This document shows, piece by piece, positions 1 to 6,567 of a stretch of DNA of 7,529 bases. Position numbers and translations under genes: made by a program. Every line of letters starts with the position of its first letter. Position 1 is the first letter of the stretch. The DNA comes from an uncultured Altererythrobacter sp. (GTDB taxonomy: Bacteria; Pseudomonadota; Alphaproteobacteria; Sphingomonadales; Sphingomonadaceae): NCBI GenBank assembly GCA_946886175.1, contig CAMPIA010000055.1, forward strand, positions 1-7,529, written 5' to 3'. Below the pieces are notes generated by a model. The model saw only the letters and a program-made list of their open reading frames with translations. It searched no databases and had not been told where the DNA came from.

Positions 1-1006
1 GGCCCATGTTCTCGGCCGAGGTGTTGGGGATCGAACTCAGCGGATAGGCGCCGCGGGTGTTCTCGGCGAGGCTGTTGTCGTCGAGATCGATCTCGCCATC
101 CTCGTCCATCACCACGTTTTCGAGCACGGTGCCGGGCATCCTGGTGGTGGCGTAGATCTCGGGCTCGGCCTCGGGGTTGAGGCGGATCATCTTGGCGTAG
201 CAGCCGCCTTCGAAGTTGAAGACCGCGGTGTCCGACCAGCCGTGCTCGTCGTCGCCGATCAGCGTGCGGCTGGCGTCGGCCGACAGCGTCGTCTTGCCGG
301 TGCCGGAGAGGCCGAAGAACACCGCGCTCTTGCCGTCGGGGCCGATATTGGCGCTGCAGTGCATCGGCATGACGCCCTGCGGCGGAAGGAGATAGTTGAG
401 AATGCCGAACACGCTCTTCTTCATCTCGCCGGCGTAGCGGGTGCCGCCGATCAGGATCAGCTTCTCGCTGAGGTTGACCGCGATCACCGTCTCGCCGCGC
501 GTGCCGTGCCGCGCGGGGTCGGCCTTGAAGCTCGGCAGGTCGACGATCGTGTACTCGGGCTCGAAGTCTTCGAGTTCGTCGGCGGTCGGGCGCACGAGCA
601 GCGTGCGGATGAACTGGTTGTGCCAGGCGAGTTCGTTGATCACGCGCACGTTGACGCGGTATTCGGGCTGCGAGCCGCCGAACAGGTCGGCGACATAGAG
701 CGTTTCGCGGTCCGCCAGCGCGGCCATGAAATCGGCCTTGAGCGCGGCGAAGTGCGCGGGCGTCATCGAGGCGTTGTTGTCCCACCACACGGTGTTTTCG
801 GTCTCGCCGTCGCGGACGATGAACTTGTCCTTCGCGCTGCGGCCGGTGTGCTTGCCGGTCTCGACCACCAGCGGGCCGTGTTTGGCGCGGCGGCCCTCGC
901 CGTTCGCCAGCGCGGCGTCGGTCAGCGCCTCCGACGAAAGGTTCGCGTGAATGGTGGCGCGGGTTTCGATACCCTGGCTCGAAAGCGGGTAGGACAGCGT
1001 GGTCAC
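1..1006 (-). CDS. pckA: Phosphoenolpyruvate carboxykinase (ATP), N-terminal part, truncated by window edge
   Basis: Converts oxaloacetate plus ATP to phosphoenolpyruvate, CO2 and ADP, the entry step of gluconeogenesis, in the cytoplasm. The 335 visible residues match the ATP-dependent family: the [11 protein letters not shown] segment with the metal and substrate lysines, MHCSAN at about 215-220 (Mn-binding His216), the P-loop [11 protein letters not shown] at 232-242, and LIGDDEHGW at 249-257 with metal-ligand aspartates 252/253. The family is usually about 530-540 residues, so roughly the last 200, including the adenine-binding part, lie beyond position 1. The start is GTG at 1006-1004, chosen because a clear AGGAG lies 7 nt upstream and the protein begins as relatives do ([14 protein letters not shown]). 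No in-frame ATG is close. It is divergent from chvI, as in many alphaproteobacteria, and no frameshift is seen. The family call is firm. Confidence 0.97.
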   Translation of the reverse strand, partial: MTTLSYPLSSQGIETRATIHANLSSEALTDAALANGEGRRAKHGPLVVETGKHTGRSAKDKFIVRDGETENTVWWDNNASMTPAHFAALKADFMAALADRETLYVADLFGGSQPEYRVNVRVINELAWHNQFIRTLLVRPTADELEDFEPEYTIVDLPSFKADPARHGTRGETVIAVNLSEKLILIGGTRYAGEMKKSVFGILNYLLPPQGVMPMHCSANIGPDGKSAVFFGLSGTGKTTLSADASRTLIGDDEHGWSDTAVFNFEGGCYAKMIRLNPEAEPEIYATTRMPGTVLENVVMDEDGEIDLDDNSLAENTRGAYPLSSIPNTSAENMG

Positions 1007-1013
1007 TCTATAT

Positions 1014-1018
1014 CTCCT
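1014..1018 (-). promoter_or_regulatory. Ribosome binding site of pckA (decides GTG start)
   Basis: The minus strand reads AGGAG, then 7 nt, then GTG. No ATG lies in frame nearby, so this site fixes the unusual GTG start. Confidence 0.8.
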
Positions 1019-1091
1019 GGTCGCGCCGGAAACGCCCCCACGGGCGTCGCCGGCGATTCGCTCGCATACGAATGCACGGAATGCCTTTCCG

Positions 1092-1120
1092 CGCATAATC
1101 GCGCCGCGCGGCGGCGTCAA
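1092..1120 (-). promoter_or_regulatory. Candidate sigma70-type promoter for pckA
   Basis: On the minus strand, TTGACG (1120-1115) matches five of six -35 consensus bases. It is followed after 16-17 nt by TTATGC/TATGCG (about 1098-1092) as a -10. Transcription would start near 1085, giving a leader of about 80 nt before the pckA GTG. Just downstream lie two AATGC copies spaced by 9 bp (1071-1075 and 1080-1084, plus-strand reading) and a small hairpin, ACGCCC/GGGCGT (1032-1037 with 1042-1047). Their role is unknown. The call rests on consensus matching only. Confidence 0.4.
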
Positions 1121-1129
1121 ACGCTGACC

Positions 1130-1212
1130 TGCCAGGGTCCTTTGCCCGCGTTGTCTCCCGCCGAGGAACCGGCTAATTGCCGATGGGACTGGGACAGGCC
1201 TGGCAACGGAGG
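1130..1212 (+). promoter_or_regulatory. chvI leader: weak promoter candidate, inverted repeats and ribosome binding site
   Basis: This is the chvI half of the 210-nt divergent gap. TTGTCT at 1151-1156 followed by an AT-richer patch around GCTAAT at 1172-1177 is a weak -35/-10 candidate, and the 15-nt spacing is short. TGCCAGG (1130-1136) is complementary to CCTGGCA (1199-1205), and the adjoining GTCC (1137-1140) to GGAC (1192-1195). A small CGGC/GCCG hairpin (1170-1182) lies between them. The GGAGG ribosome binding site at 1208-1212 stands 4 nt before the chvI ATG. No other gene is seen in the gap. Confidence 0.35.
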
Positions 1213-1216
1213 CGAA

Positions 1217-1963
1217 ATGGCTGAGGCGGAGCGCGGACATGCAAGCGGCGAACAGGTGATCGCGCTGGTCGACGACGATCGCAACATTCTCACCACCGTG
1301 TCGATCGCACTCCAGGCCGAAGGCTACGCGACGCGGCTCTATTCGGACGGCGAAACCGCGTTGAAGGCTCTGCTCGAGAGCCCGCCCGATCTCGCGGTGT
1401 TCGACATCAAGATGCCGCGGATGGACGGGATGGAGCTGCTCAACCGTCTGCGCCGGCATTCGGAGCTGCCGGTGATATTCCTGACCAGCAAGGACGACGA
1501 GCAGGACGAGGAAGCGGGGCTCGAACTCGGCGCCGACGACTATATCGCCAAGCCGTTCAGCCTGCGCCTGTTGCTTGCGCGCATTCGCGCGATCCTGCGA
1601 CGGACCGAATTCCGCAAGGAAGGCGCGGCGCGCCCGGCCGTGGAGGACGAAGAGCCCGGCGAGCCGCTCATGCGCGGCAGGCTGACGATGGACCCGGCCC
1701 GGCACCACGTGACCTGGGACGGCAAGCCGGTTTCGCTGACCGTGACCGAATTTCTCCTGCTCGAAGCGCTCGCCGCGCGGCCCGGCGTGATCAAGTCGCG
1801 CAATTCGCTGATGGACGCGGCCTATCCCGACGATGTCTTCGTCGACGACCGCACCGTCGACAGCCACATCAAGCGTATGCGCCGCAAGTTCCGCGTCCTC
1901 GACCCGCAATTCACCGCGATCGAGACGCTCTACGGGGCCGGCTACAGCTTCTCGGATGGCTAG
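1217..1963 (+). CDS. chvI: ChvI-type response regulator (OmpR family, DNA-binding)
   Basis: Transcription factor of the ChvG/ChvI two-component system, which in alphaproteobacteria controls envelope, acid-stress and exopolysaccharide genes and intersects with central metabolism. The 248-residue protein has a receiver domain at about 14-130 with the acidic pocket Asp19-Asp21, phosphoacceptor Asp63 ([11 protein letters not shown]), Thr90 and Lys112 (YIAKPF). A winged-helix OmpR domain spans about 150-246 ([35 protein letters not shown]). Length is usual for ChvI (about 240). The frame is open far upstream, opposite pckA, but that is GC-driven. ATG 1217 is chosen because GGAGG precedes it by 4 nt and only a short tail precedes the receiver domain. 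Its stop overlaps the chvG start by 8 nt, implying co-translation. Pairing with ChvG downstream supports the name. Confidence 0.93.
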   Translation: MAEAERGHASGEQVIALVDDDRNILTTVSIALQAEGYATRLYSDGETALKALLESPPDLAVFDIKMPRMDGMELLNRLRRHSELPVIFLTSKDDEQDEEAGLELGADDYIAKPFSLRLLLARIRAILRRTEFRKEGAARPAVEDEEPGEPLMRGRLTMDPARHHVTWDGKPVSLTVTEFLLLEALAARPGVIKSRNSLMDAAYPDDVFVDDRTVDSHIKRMRRKFRVLDPQFTAIETLYGAGYSFSDG

Positions 1964-3551
1964 CGACGGGCACCCCAACAGTGCGTTTCGCGACCGGCTC
2001 GACGCCGGGATCGACCGGCTGAGCTGGCCGCGCAGACTGTCGCTCACCGTCCGTATCCTTGCGGTGAACCTGCTGCCACTGGCGCTGCTCGGGGGTGGCA
2101 TCTTCTATCTCGACACCTATCGCAACCAGCTGCTTTCGGAGCGCTACAAGCTCGCCCGGATCGAGGCGCAGATCACCGCCGAGGCGCTCGCGGGGGCCTC
2201 GCGCTCGCGCCAGGAGGCGCTGCTGATCCAGATCGGCAAGGAGCAGAACATGCGGCTTCGCATGTTCGATTCCGAAGGTCTGCTGTGGGCCGACAGCTTC
2301 GCGCTCGACGAGCCGGCGTTCGAGTTCGACGACATCGGCGACGATTCGTTCTCGGTCGAGTTCGCGCGGCTGCTCGACCGCTGGGTCAATCTGATCGTCG
2401 GCGCCGACCCGATCCCCGACTATATCGAGCCCGAGGAGCCGATCGCCGATTCCTGGCCCGAGCTCGCGCGCGCCCGCGAGGAGCGGCTGTCGCAAATCCA
2501 GTTGCGCGACGCGCCCGACGGCACCCCGGTGATTAACGCCGCGGCGCCGGTCGGCCTCAACGGCGCGACGCTGCTGACCACGCGCAACGCGGTCGACATC
2601 ACCGAGAAAGTGCGCGAGGCGCGCTCGACCCTGGGCATGGCCGTGTTCTTCGCGCTGCTCGGGTCGATCTTCCTCTCGCTCTATCTCGCGCGGACGATCG
2701 TCTCGCCGTTGCAGGCGCTCGCGCGCGCGGCGATGCGCGTGCGGCTCGGCCGCGAGCGCGATGTCGAGGTGCCGCGCTTGCCCCAGCGCCGTGACGAGAT
2801 CGGCGCCCTGGCGCGCGCGGTCTCCGACATGACCAACGCCTTGCGCCAGCGGATCGACGCGGTCGAGCATTTCGCCGCCGACGTCGCGCACGAGATCAAG
2901 AACCCGCTCGCTTCCTTGCGCAGCGCGATCGAATCGCTCGCCAAAGTGGAGGATCCCGAGCTGCGCGCGCAACTGACCGACATCGCCGCGCACGACATTC
3001 GCCGGATCGACCGGCTGGTAACCGAGATTTCCGACGCCAGCCGGGTCGACGGAGAAATCTCGCGCGCCACCTTCGAAAGCTTCGACCTGGGCGATCTCGC
3101 CGCGGCGATCATCACCGCGCGCGACGACCGGTCGGAGAACGAGGGCCGCCGGGTCGAACTGACCCGCCCGATGAGCGGCGCGCGGGTCATGGGCGTGCCG
3201 CTGCGGCTCGAACGCGTGATCGAGAACCTGCTCGACAACGCTGTATCGTTCTCGCCGTCCGACGGACTGATCGCGGTGGCGATCGCGCACGATGGCGACC
3301 ACGTGACGCTGACGGTCTGCGACGAGGGCCCGGGCATTCCGGACGACGCGCGCGAGAAGGTGTTCCAGCGCTTCCATTCCGACCGGCCCGACGCCGAAGC
3401 GTTCGGCGATCACAGCGGCCTCGGGCTCGCGATCGCGCGCACGATCGCCGAGGCGCACGACGGCACGCTCGAGGCCCGCGGACGCCTCGACGGCCGCCCG
3501 GGCGCCTGCCTCGTGCTCGGCCTGCCCCCGGCGTCGGCTTCGCGGCGATGA
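1956..3551 (+). CDS. chvG: ChvG-type membrane sensor histidine kinase
   Basis: Inner-membrane sensor kinase (531 residues), partner of ChvI. A cytoplasmic N-terminus of about 30 residues is followed by a membrane segment at about 31-52 ([19 protein letters not shown]), a periplasmic sensor region at about 53-226, and a second membrane segment at about 227-246. A HAMP linker follows at about 243-299 (PLQALARA to DEIGALARA). In the dimerisation domain, [13 protein letters not shown] places the phosphorylated His at 312. The ATPase domain shows an N box (ENLLDNA, 423-429), G1 (DEGPGIP, 456-462) and G2 (SGLGLAIA, 487-494). All catalytic motifs are intact. The acidic periplasmic stretch around 113-175, rich in Asp and Glu, fits a pH- or ExoR-like-inhibitor-sensing role known for the family, but that is inference. 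The start overlaps the chvI stop by 8 nt, and ATGA joins the end to hprK. Confidence 0.93.
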   Translation: MASDGHPNSAFRDRLDAGIDRLSWPRRLSLTVRILAVNLLPLALLGGGIFYLDTYRNQLLSERYKLARIEAQITAEALAGASRSRQEALLIQIGKEQNMRLRMFDSEGLLWADSFALDEPAFEFDDIGDDSFSVEFARLLDRWVNLIVGADPIPDYIEPEEPIADSWPELARAREERLSQIQLRDAPDGTPVINAAAPVGLNGATLLTTRNAVDITEKVREARSTLGMAVFFALLGSIFLSLYLARTIVSPLQALARAAMRVRLGRERDVEVPRLPQRRDEIGALARAVSDMTNALRQRIDAVEHFAADVAHEIKNPLASLRSAIESLAKVEDPELRAQLTDIAAHDIRRIDRLVTEISDASRVDGEISRATFESFDLGDLAAAIITARDDRSENEGRRVELTRPMSGARVMGVPLRLERVIENLLDNAVSFSPSDGLIAVAIAHDGDHVTLTVCDEGPGIPDDAREKVFQRFHSDRPDAEAFGDHSGLGLAIARTIAEAHDGTLEARGRLDGRPGACLVLGLPPASASRR

Positions 3552-3991
3552 CCGCGCGCGCACTGCGCCAGGCCACTTGCGTCGCCGTCGCCGGCCGTGG
3601 CCTTTTGATCGAGGGACCGCCGGGCGCGGGCAAGAGCGGACTTGCGCTGGCGCTGATCGACCGCGGCGCGGCGCTGGTGGGCGACGACGGCGTCGCGATC
3701 GAGCGGCGCGGCGATGCGCTCTGGGCCCTGCCCCCGCCCAACACTCGAGACCTGATCGAAGTGCGCAATCTGGGGCTGCTGCGCTTTCCCGCCCTCGAAG
3801 CGCCGGTCGCGCTGCGCCTGATGCTCGATCCCCACGCACCGCGTTACCTCGAGGTGGCCGACACGAGCGAGATCGAGGGCGTTGCAATTCCCTGGCTCGC
3901 ATTCGATCCGCGGATCGCGCCCGCCGCATTTCGCGCGGAGCTCGCCCTTGCCGCCCACGGACTGCCCCCACGGGGGACGCTGCCCGCCTGA
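3548..3991 (+). CDS. hprK: HPr kinase/phosphorylase, short alphaproteobacterial form (C-terminal domain only)
   Basis: Phosphorylates HPr on its regulatory serine, and may reverse this, in the cytoplasm. At 147 residues it has only the catalytic domain. Firmicute HprK is about 310 residues with an extra N-terminal domain; short forms are normal in alphaproteobacteria. Visible are the P-loop GPPGAGKS (23-30), LVGDDGV with Asp46/Asp47 (the catalytic aspartate pair), and the family signature IEVRNLGLLRF (70-80), where Asn replaces the more usual Gly. By spacing to the P-loop lysine (21 residues), the position of the well-known Firmicute His (His140 in L. casei numbering) is Gln8 here. The C-terminal loop that follows the signature in long forms is also reduced. 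ATGA overlap with chvG indicates coupling. Its substrate HPr is encoded about 1.4 kb downstream, at Ser48. Confidence 0.9.
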   Translation: MTARALRQATCVAVAGRGLLIEGPPGAGKSGLALALIDRGAALVGDDGVAIERRGDALWALPPPNTRDLIEVRNLGLLRFPALEAPVALRLMLDPHAPRYLEVADTSEIEGVAIPWLAFDPRIAPAAFRAELALAAHGLPPRGTLPA

Positions 3992-4032
3992 CCCCTTCCC
4001 ATCGCGGACGGGAACGCGCACACCCGCGCGCC

Positions 4033-4944
4033 ATGGCCGACGATTCGCCCGACAATCGCCAACGCATCCTGCTTGTCACCGGCCTCTCGGGCGCGGGCAA
4101 GACGACCGCCCTGCGCGTGCTCGAGGATCTGGGGTGGGAGGCGATCGACAATTTTCCGATTCGCCTGCTCGGCCGGCTGATCGGCGGCGCGCACCAGGAA
4201 GGGCCACGCCCGCCGCTCGCGATCGGCTTCGATTCGCGCACGCGCGGGTTCGTCCCGCACGAAATCATCGCCAAGGTGAAGGAGCTGGCGCGGCGCGACG
4301 ATCTGGTCGTCACCACGCTGTTCCTCGATTGCGGGAGCGGCGAGCTCGAGCGCCGCTACAACGAAACCCGCCGCCGTCACCCGATGGCGGCCGACCGCCC
4401 GGTGCGCACCGGCATCTTGGCCGAACGCGAATTGCTCGAGCCGCTGCGCCGCTGGGCCGACGTGGTCGTCGACACCACCGAATTTTCGAGCAACGACCTG
4501 CAACAGGCGGTGCGCGCGCAGTTCGCCGACAGCGCGCCGGAGGAAATGGCGGTGATCGTTTCCAGCTTCGGCTTCGCGCGCGGCACGCCGCCGCTGGCCG
4601 ATCTGGTGTTCGACATGCGCTTTCTCGACAATCCGCACTGGGTGCCCGAACTGCGCGAGCAGACCGGGCTCGACGCGCCGGTGGGGGAGCATATCGAGCG
4701 CGATGCAGGGTTCGGGCCCGCGTTCGGGCAGATCCGCAACCTCGTGCTCGATCTGCTGCCGCGCTACGAAGCGCAGGGCAAGAGCTACGTCAGCATCGCC
4801 TTCGGCTGCACCGGAGGCAGGCACCGCTCGGTCTACGTCGCGCAGAAGTTTGCAACGGCCTTGCGCGAGGCGGGATTTTCGCCCACGATCATCCATCGCA
4901 ATCTGGGTTCGCGCGCGGCCGACGAGATCGAAGGCCGGCAATGA
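4033..4944 (+). CDS. rapZ: RapZ family nucleotide-binding regulator (YvcJ/RapZ)
   Basis: P-loop protein of 303 residues; E. coli RapZ has 284. In E. coli RapZ binds small RNAs and steers RNase E to control glucosamine-6-phosphate synthase; in B. subtilis the homologue YvcJ binds GTP/ATP. The target in alphaproteobacteria is not established. The Walker A motif GLSGAGKT lies at 17-24, followed by the family's WEAIDNFP (35-42). The C-terminal domain carries FGCTGGRHRSVYVAQ (257-271) and an HRNLG element near 288-292, the conserved block of the RNA- and metabolite-binding half. Start choice: ATG 4033 begins right before the P-loop fold, but no good Shine-Dalgarno is seen (GGACGGGAA is 18 nt away). 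A CTG at 3988 overlapping the hprK stop is in frame and would add 15 residues; it is less likely. The 41-nt gap to hprK is the widest inside the chain. Confidence 0.93.
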   Translation: MADDSPDNRQRILLVTGLSGAGKTTALRVLEDLGWEAIDNFPIRLLGRLIGGAHQEGPRPPLAIGFDSRTRGFVPHEIIAKVKELARRDDLVVTTLFLDCGSGELERRYNETRRRHPMAADRPVRTGILAERELLEPLRRWADVVVDTTEFSSNDLQQAVRAQFADSAPEEMAVIVSSFGFARGTPPLADLVFDMRFLDNPHWVPELREQTGLDAPVGEHIERDAGFGPAFGQIRNLVLDLLPRYEAQGKSYVSIAFGCTGGRHRSVYVAQKFATALREAGFSPTIIHRNLGSRAADEIEGRQ

Positions 4945-5012
4945 CGCAACGCCCGCCAACCACGGTTCGCATGCTCCACACTCCGAAATCCGGCCGAAGC
5001 CCTCTCGCATGA
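4941..5012 (+). CDS. Putative 23-codon coupling ORF between rapZ and the EIIA gene
   Basis: An ATG overlapping the rapZ stop as ATGA (4941-4944) opens a 23-codon frame whose TGA overlaps the EIIA start, again as ATGA (5009-5012). A GAAGG sits 6 nt before its ATG, inside the rapZ end. The EIIA ATG itself has no convincing Shine-Dalgarno. The peptide is basic and rich in Pro, Thr and Arg (it begins MTQRPPTTVR and ends GRSPLA), has no membrane segment, and resembles no family I recognise. The likely value of the frame is to carry ribosomes across the 64-nt gap and re-initiate at EIIA; a functional peptide is possible but unsupported. It may also be chance in GC-rich DNA, where stops are rare. 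Confidence 0.4.
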   Translation: MTQRPPTTVRMLHTPKSGRSPLA

Positions 5013-5422
5013 TCGGGATGATCCTGGTCACCCACGGCCGCCTGGCCGAGGAGTTCGTTCATGCGATGGAGCACGTCGTCGGCCCGCAGGAGGCGATCGC
5101 GACCATCTGCATCGGGCCGAACGACGATATGGAGCGGCGGCGCAAGGAGATCGCGCGCGCGATCAAGCATGTCGACGACGGCAACGGCGTGATCATCCTG
5201 ACCGACCTGTTCGGCGGCACCCCGTCCAACCTCGCGATCTCGCTGCTCGATGCCGGGCGGGTCGAGGTGATCGCGGGGATCAACCTGCCGATGCTGATCC
5301 GCCTTTCGGGCGTGCGCAAGAGCGCTGGGGTGAGCGACGCGGTGCGCGCCGCGCGCGACGCCGGGCAGACCTATATCACCGTCGCTTCCGAGCTGCTCGG
5401 ACAGCAAGTGAAGGCTTCCTGA
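5009..5422 (+). CDS. PTS EIIA component, mannose family (regulatory PTS)
   Basis: Small cytoplasmic phosphocarrier of 137 residues, the usual size for a stand-alone EIIA of the mannose/sorbose fold. MIGMILVTHG places the phosphorylated His at 9. DLFGGTPSNLA (66-76) and GINLPMLIRL (90-99) are family hallmarks. It accepts phosphate from His15 of HPr. No EIIB, EIIC or EIID gene is visible, so here it probably acts as a sensor or regulator rather than in sugar import; in alphaproteobacteria such EIIA proteins are often called ManX or PtsM. The start at 5009 gives the classic N-terminus, and Met4 (5018) would cut into the first strand. A longer upstream frame exists but overlaps rapZ and is an artefact. 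The stop shares one base with the ptsH start (TGATG). Confidence 0.93.
   Translation: MIGMILVTHGRLAEEFVHAMEHVVGPQEAIATICIGPNDDMERRRKEIARAIKHVDDGNGVIILTDLFGGTPSNLAISLLDAGRVEVIAGINLPMLIRLSGVRKSAGVSDAVRAARDAGQTYITVASELLGQQVKAS
5410..5414 (+). promoter_or_regulatory. Ribosome binding site of ptsH
   Basis: GAAGG, 7 nt before the ptsH ATG and inside the last codons of the EIIA gene. It supports the start at 5422. Confidence 0.6.
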
Positions 5423-5694
5423 TGCAGCGCCGCGAAGTCGTCATCGTCAACAGCCGCGGTCTCCACGCCCGGGCGAGCGCCAAGTTCGTCAACGTCGTCA
5501 GCCAGTTGCCATCCGATATCGATGTCCGTGTCGCCAAAGGCGGTAACGAGGCGGCCGGCGGCTCGATCCTTGGGCTGATGATGCTCGGCGCCGCCAAGGG
5601 CGACACGATCGAGGTGATCGTGACTGGAGATGGCGACGGCCAGGTGCTCGACCAGTTGTGCACCCTGGTCGGCGACGGCTTCGGCGAGGAGTGA
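5422..5694 (+). CDS. ptsH: Phosphocarrier protein HPr
   Basis: The 90-residue HPr passes phosphate from enzyme I to EIIA. GLHARAS (13-19) carries the phosphohistidine His15. GGSILGLMMLGA (46-57) holds Ser48, equivalent to the regulatory Ser46 of Firmicute HPr and the expected target of the HprK in this operon. The GGSIxGLMML form is typical of alphaproteobacteria that own HprK. Length is standard (85-92). It overlaps the EIIA stop by one base and the next gene's start by one base. The gene for enzyme I (ptsI or ptsP) is not next to it, so phosphate must come from an EI encoded elsewhere. An NPr-like role (nitrogen-type PTS) is a possible alternative reading. Confidence 0.95.
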   Translation: MQRREVVIVNSRGLHARASAKFVNVVSQLPSDIDVRVAKGGNEAAGGSILGLMMLGAAKGDTIEVIVTGDGDGQVLDQLCTLVGDGFGEE

Positions 5695-6521
5695 TGCCGC
5701 TCCCCGATCGGCGGCAGATCACCGGCTTTTCCAACCCGACCGTCAAGTTCCTGCGCTCGCTGCGCGACAAGAAGCACCGCCGGCGCGAGGGCAAGTTCCT
5801 GGCCGAGGGGCTGCGCCTGCTGACCGACGCCCGCACATCGGGGATCCTGCCCGAGATGCTGGTTATGGCTACCGGGCGCGATCCGCATCCGCTGGCCGAC
5901 GAGATCGAGCACGCGGTCGCCGCGGCCGGGGGAACGATCGTCGAAACCTCGCCCGACATTCTCGCCAAGATCACCGGCAAGGGCAACCCGCAGGCCATTG
6001 CCGGGGTGTTCGCGGAGTTCGACACCTCGCTCGCCGCGCTCGACCGCGCCGCCGCGCCGATCTGGCTGGTGGCGCAAGCGCTGCGCGATCCGGGCAATCT
6101 CGGCACGATGCTGCGCACCGGCGATGCCGTGGGCGCGGGGGGGCTGATCCTGATCGACGACTGCGCCGATCCATTCAGCGTCGAGGCCGTGCGCGCGAGC
6201 ATGGGCGCGGTGTTCACGCAGAGGATCGCGCAGGCGCGGTGGGAGGAGTTCCTTCCGTGGCTGCGCGCCGGTGATCCCGATGATCGGGGTGGCCAGCTCG
6301 TCGCCGCGAGCCTGCGCGACGCAGTGCCTTATCGCGGCGCGCCCTATGCAAGCCCGTGCTTCATACTGGTCGGCAACGAATCGCGCGGGCTGCCCGAAGA
6401 ATACGAGGCGGCCTGCGATTTGCGGGTGACGATGCCCATGCGCGGGCGGGCGGACAGCCTCAACGCCGCGATCGCCAGCGCGGTGCTCGCCTACGAAGTG
6501 CTCGCATCGCTCGAGCCCTGA
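5694..6521 (+). CDS. TrmH/SpoU-family RNA 2'-O-methyltransferase
   Basis: S-adenosylmethionine-dependent RNA ribose methyltransferase (275 residues) with a trefoil-knot (SPOUT) domain. The N-terminal substrate-binding part is at about 13-110 (SNPTVKFLRSL, EGKFLAEGLRLL), like the RlmB/TsnR group. SPOUT motif 1 is DPGNLGTMLRTGDAVG (132-147, with the conserved Asn and Arg), motif 2 is ILVGNESRGLPEE (224-236), and motif 3 is MPMRGRADSLNAAIASAVLAYE (247-268). All are intact. The target nucleotide, in rRNA or tRNA, cannot be read from sequence. The start at 5694 overlaps the ptsH stop by one base (TGATG) with GAGGAG immediately ahead (5686-5691); a longer frame starting at 5658 would overlap ptsH and is not needed. 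It is the last member of the packed chain. Confidence 0.93.
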   Translation: MPLPDRRQITGFSNPTVKFLRSLRDKKHRRREGKFLAEGLRLLTDARTSGILPEMLVMATGRDPHPLADEIEHAVAAAGGTIVETSPDILAKITGKGNPQAIAGVFAEFDTSLAALDRAAAPIWLVAQALRDPGNLGTMLRTGDAVGAGGLILIDDCADPFSVEAVRASMGAVFTQRIAQARWEEFLPWLRAGDPDDRGGQLVAASLRDAVPYRGAPYASPCFILVGNESRGLPEEYEAACDLRVTMPMRGRADSLNAAIASAVLAYEVLASLEP

Positions 6522-6527
6522 CATTTG

Positions 6528-6545
6528 TTCAGCCGCCACTCAGCC
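6528..6545 (+). promoter_or_regulatory. 11-bp-period direct repeat, candidate OmpR-family operator
   Basis: TTCAGCC (6528-6534) and CTCAGCC (6539-6545) recur with an exact 11-bp period just after the methyltransferase stop and 22 nt before the META gene start. Tandem half-sites at 11 bp are the layout bound by PhoB/OmpR-type regulators, and ChvI is such a regulator. No good -10 is visible behind it. Assignment to ChvI is speculation. Confidence 0.35.
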
Positions 6546-6547
6546 AT

Positions 6548-6565
6548 GGCGCGGCACGACGCGCC
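6548..6565 (+). promoter_or_regulatory. Hairpin immediately before the META gene start
   Basis: GGCGCG (6548-6553) and CGCGCC (6560-6565) form a perfect 6-bp GC stem with a 6-nt loop, ending 2 nt before the ATG. It occupies the place of the Shine-Dalgarno, and none is seen. It could lower translation or mark the 3' end of the upstream transcript; no T-run follows. Confidence 0.3.
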
Positions 6566-6567
6566 GG

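Noticed and set aside
242..1216. Upstream extension of the chvI frame, opposite pckA
   Set aside because: It lies antisense to pckA and across its promoter, has no domain, and the GGAGG-preceded ATG at 1217 explains the gene.
1911..4316. 801-codon open frame on the minus strand opposite chvG, hprK and rapZ
   Set aside because: It is antisense to three genes with intact catalytic motifs; the product is Arg/Ala-rich with no domain. Long open antisense frames are expected at this GC content.
4703..5008. Longer N-terminus for EIIA inside rapZ
   Set aside because: The extension overlaps the conserved RapZ C-terminus in another frame; standard EIIA proteins begin at the M-I-x-x-I-L-V-T-H-G strand.
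5376..6539. 387-codon minus-strand frame opposite ptsH and the methyltransferase
   Set aside because: Shadow of two clear genes; no start signal and no recognisable domain.
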